A DNA stretch of 64,000 bases from Enterobacter hormaechei ATCC 49162 (GTDB lineage: Bacteria; Pseudomonadota; Gammaproteobacteria; Enterobacterales; Enterobacteriaceae). The stretch spans positions 1,178,001 through 1,242,000 of the forward strand of contig NZ_MKEQ01000001.1 of NCBI RefSeq assembly GCF_001875655.1, given 5' to 3'. Under the pieces are notes generated by a model. It searched no databases and was not told where the DNA came from. It worked only from the letters and a program-made list of their open reading frames with translations. The position numbers were made by a program, and so were the translations under genes. Positions 63,137 to 64,000 of the stretch are shown here, in pieces. Position 1 is the stretch's first letter, and each line of letters starts with the position of its first letter.

Positions 63137-63164
63137 AAAAAAGCCTGTCGATGACAGGCTTTTT
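63137..63164. terminator. Bidirectional terminator, ycaD/CigR-like gene region
   Basis: GCCTGTC (63143-63149) with GACAGGC (63153-63159), loop GAT, flanked by six A's and five T's. It ends the leftward ycaD. Confidence 0.92.
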
Positions 63165-63169
63165 ATTAA

Positions 63170-64000
63170 TCAGGCATGTGCCACTGGCGTTGGATGTTCG
63201 CCCACTTTACGCAGCAGCATTAAGAGATAGATAAACGATACGCTGGCGATCATGATAAACAGTAAATTATCGGAATAATTCTGCATCAGCATCGCGGTAA
63301 ACGTCGGCCCTAATAAACTGCCGATCGTATAGCTCAATAACAGCGCCTGGTTCATTGCCACGAGCTGGTGATGTTCTACTTTCTCACAGGCCCAGGCCAT
63401 TGCGACCGGATAGAGCGTAAAACCTGCCGCACCCAGAATGAACAACGCAGGTGCCATCGCGGCGTTGCTGAGCATGGCGAGACAGCCCATGATCACCACA
63501 AAAACCTGAACGCGCAGCACCAGCAGCCGACCAAAGCGGTCCGCCAGGCGACCAATCGGCCATTGCCCGACAATCCCGGCGCTGACCATCACCGCCATCC
63601 AGAAACCAATCCCGGAATCACTGACCCCCTGATGGTTAAGCCAGAGCGGCATCAGGCCATAGAGCGAGCCCAGCACAATCCCGGAGATAATGCAGCCGTT
63701 AACCCCCAGACGCGCCTGGCGCAGTCTCAGCATTGGCCACACGTGCGTGGCTTCCTGGTGTTCGCTGTTTTGATTCACAATGCGGGTAAAGAGCAGCGGC
63801 AGGATCGCAGCCAGCACCATGCCCGTCACCCACGGCAGCACGCTCATCAGGTCGGTTGGCAGTTTGCTGACCATCAGTTGTCCCAGTACGGTACCGACAT
63901 AGTAAACCATCATATAAGCCGCCAGCAGGCGTCCGCGGTTGCGGGATGTGCCGCTACACATCAGCGCACTCTCAACGACCACCCAAATCATGGCGCAGCC
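63170..64000 (-). CDS. ycaD: YcaD, MFS transporter, C-terminal part (runs off the window)
   Basis: 276 codons to the stop at 63170; the start lies beyond 64000. The visible part begins [23 protein letters not shown] and matches K-12 YcaD (382 aa) from about residue 107 on, including [26 protein letters not shown] and the second MFS loop [17 protein letters not shown]. About eight of twelve transmembrane helices are present. Substrate unknown. K-12 ycaM (transporter) and ycaN (regulator), usually next to it, are absent. Confidence 0.93.
   Translation of the reverse strand, partial: GCAMIWVVVESALMCSGTSRNRGRLLAAYMMVYYVGTVLGQLMVSKLPTDLMSVLPWVTGMVLAAILPLLFTRIVNQNSEHQEATHVWPMLRLRQARLGVNGCIISGIVLGSLYGLMPLWLNHQGVSDSGIGFWMAVMVSAGIVGQWPIGRLADRFGRLLVLRVQVFVVIMGCLAMLSNAAMAPALFILGAAGFTLYPVAMAWACEKVEHHQLVAMNQALLLSYTIGSLLGPTFTAMLMQNYSDNLLFIMIASVSFIYLLMLLRKVGEHPTPVAHA

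Overview
The window is core chromosome of an Enterobacteriaceae bacterium. Nearly every protein is a close, usually full-length match to an Escherichia coli K-12 protein I know, and the order from tfoX/sxy to ycaD follows the K-12 ompA to pfl region. Base composition, the K-12-like order without the elf fimbrial operon (between ssu and pyrD) and without ycaK/ycaN/ycaM (between pflA and ycaD), and a CigR/RcnB-like gene in the latter place, suggest Enterobacter or a close relative (Lelliottia, Leclercia). The genus is inference, not shown.

Layout. 1-5.7 kb: 5' part of tfoX, SOS-controlled sulA, ompA with its long leader, matP, the Lon-like lonH, fabA with FadR and FabR operators, and the short rmf. 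5.9-13.4 kb: leftward operon rlmL-uup-pqiA-pqiB-pqiC. 13.5-16.4 kb: ycbX, zapC, pyrD. 16.6-20.8 kb: sulfonate operon ssuEADCB, then a REP-like palindrome. 20.9-30 kb: pepN, pncB (NadR box), asnS, ompF, aspC. 29.6-33 kb: gloC, mepK, ldtD (CpxR-type box). 33-40.3 kb: condensin operon cmoM-mukF-mukE-mukB. 40.4-49.4 kb: elyC, ycbJ, and the leftward comEC-msbA-lpxK-ycaQ-ycaR-kdsB group. 49.6-55.2 kb: ihfB, rpsA, cmk, aroA, serC, all leftward. 55.4-64 kb: ycaP, ycaO, focA-pflB, pflA, a CigR-like secreted protein gene and the 3' part of ycaD.

Working themes. Envelope: OmpA, OmpF, PqiABC, MsbA/LpxK/KdsB (LPS), LdtD and MepK (making and cutting 3-3 peptidoglycan cross-links) and ElyC. Chromosome and division: SulA, MatP, ZapC, MukBEF, IHF-beta. 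Anaerobic metabolism: FocA, PflB, PflA. Several rho-independent terminators and recognisable operators (LexA, FabR, FadR, PurR, NadR, CpxR, FNR) can be read directly.

I found no prophage, insertion sequence, CRISPR array, tRNA, rRNA or integrated island, and no convincing undescribed multi-gene system. The points most worth a second look are small: a five-codon reading frame in the ompA leader, the degenerate kinase YcbJ, the CigR-like protein with its twin LPPGIAK motifs, the CpxR-type box at ldtD, a perfect palindrome upstream of tfoX, and the MicF-complementary ompF leader.
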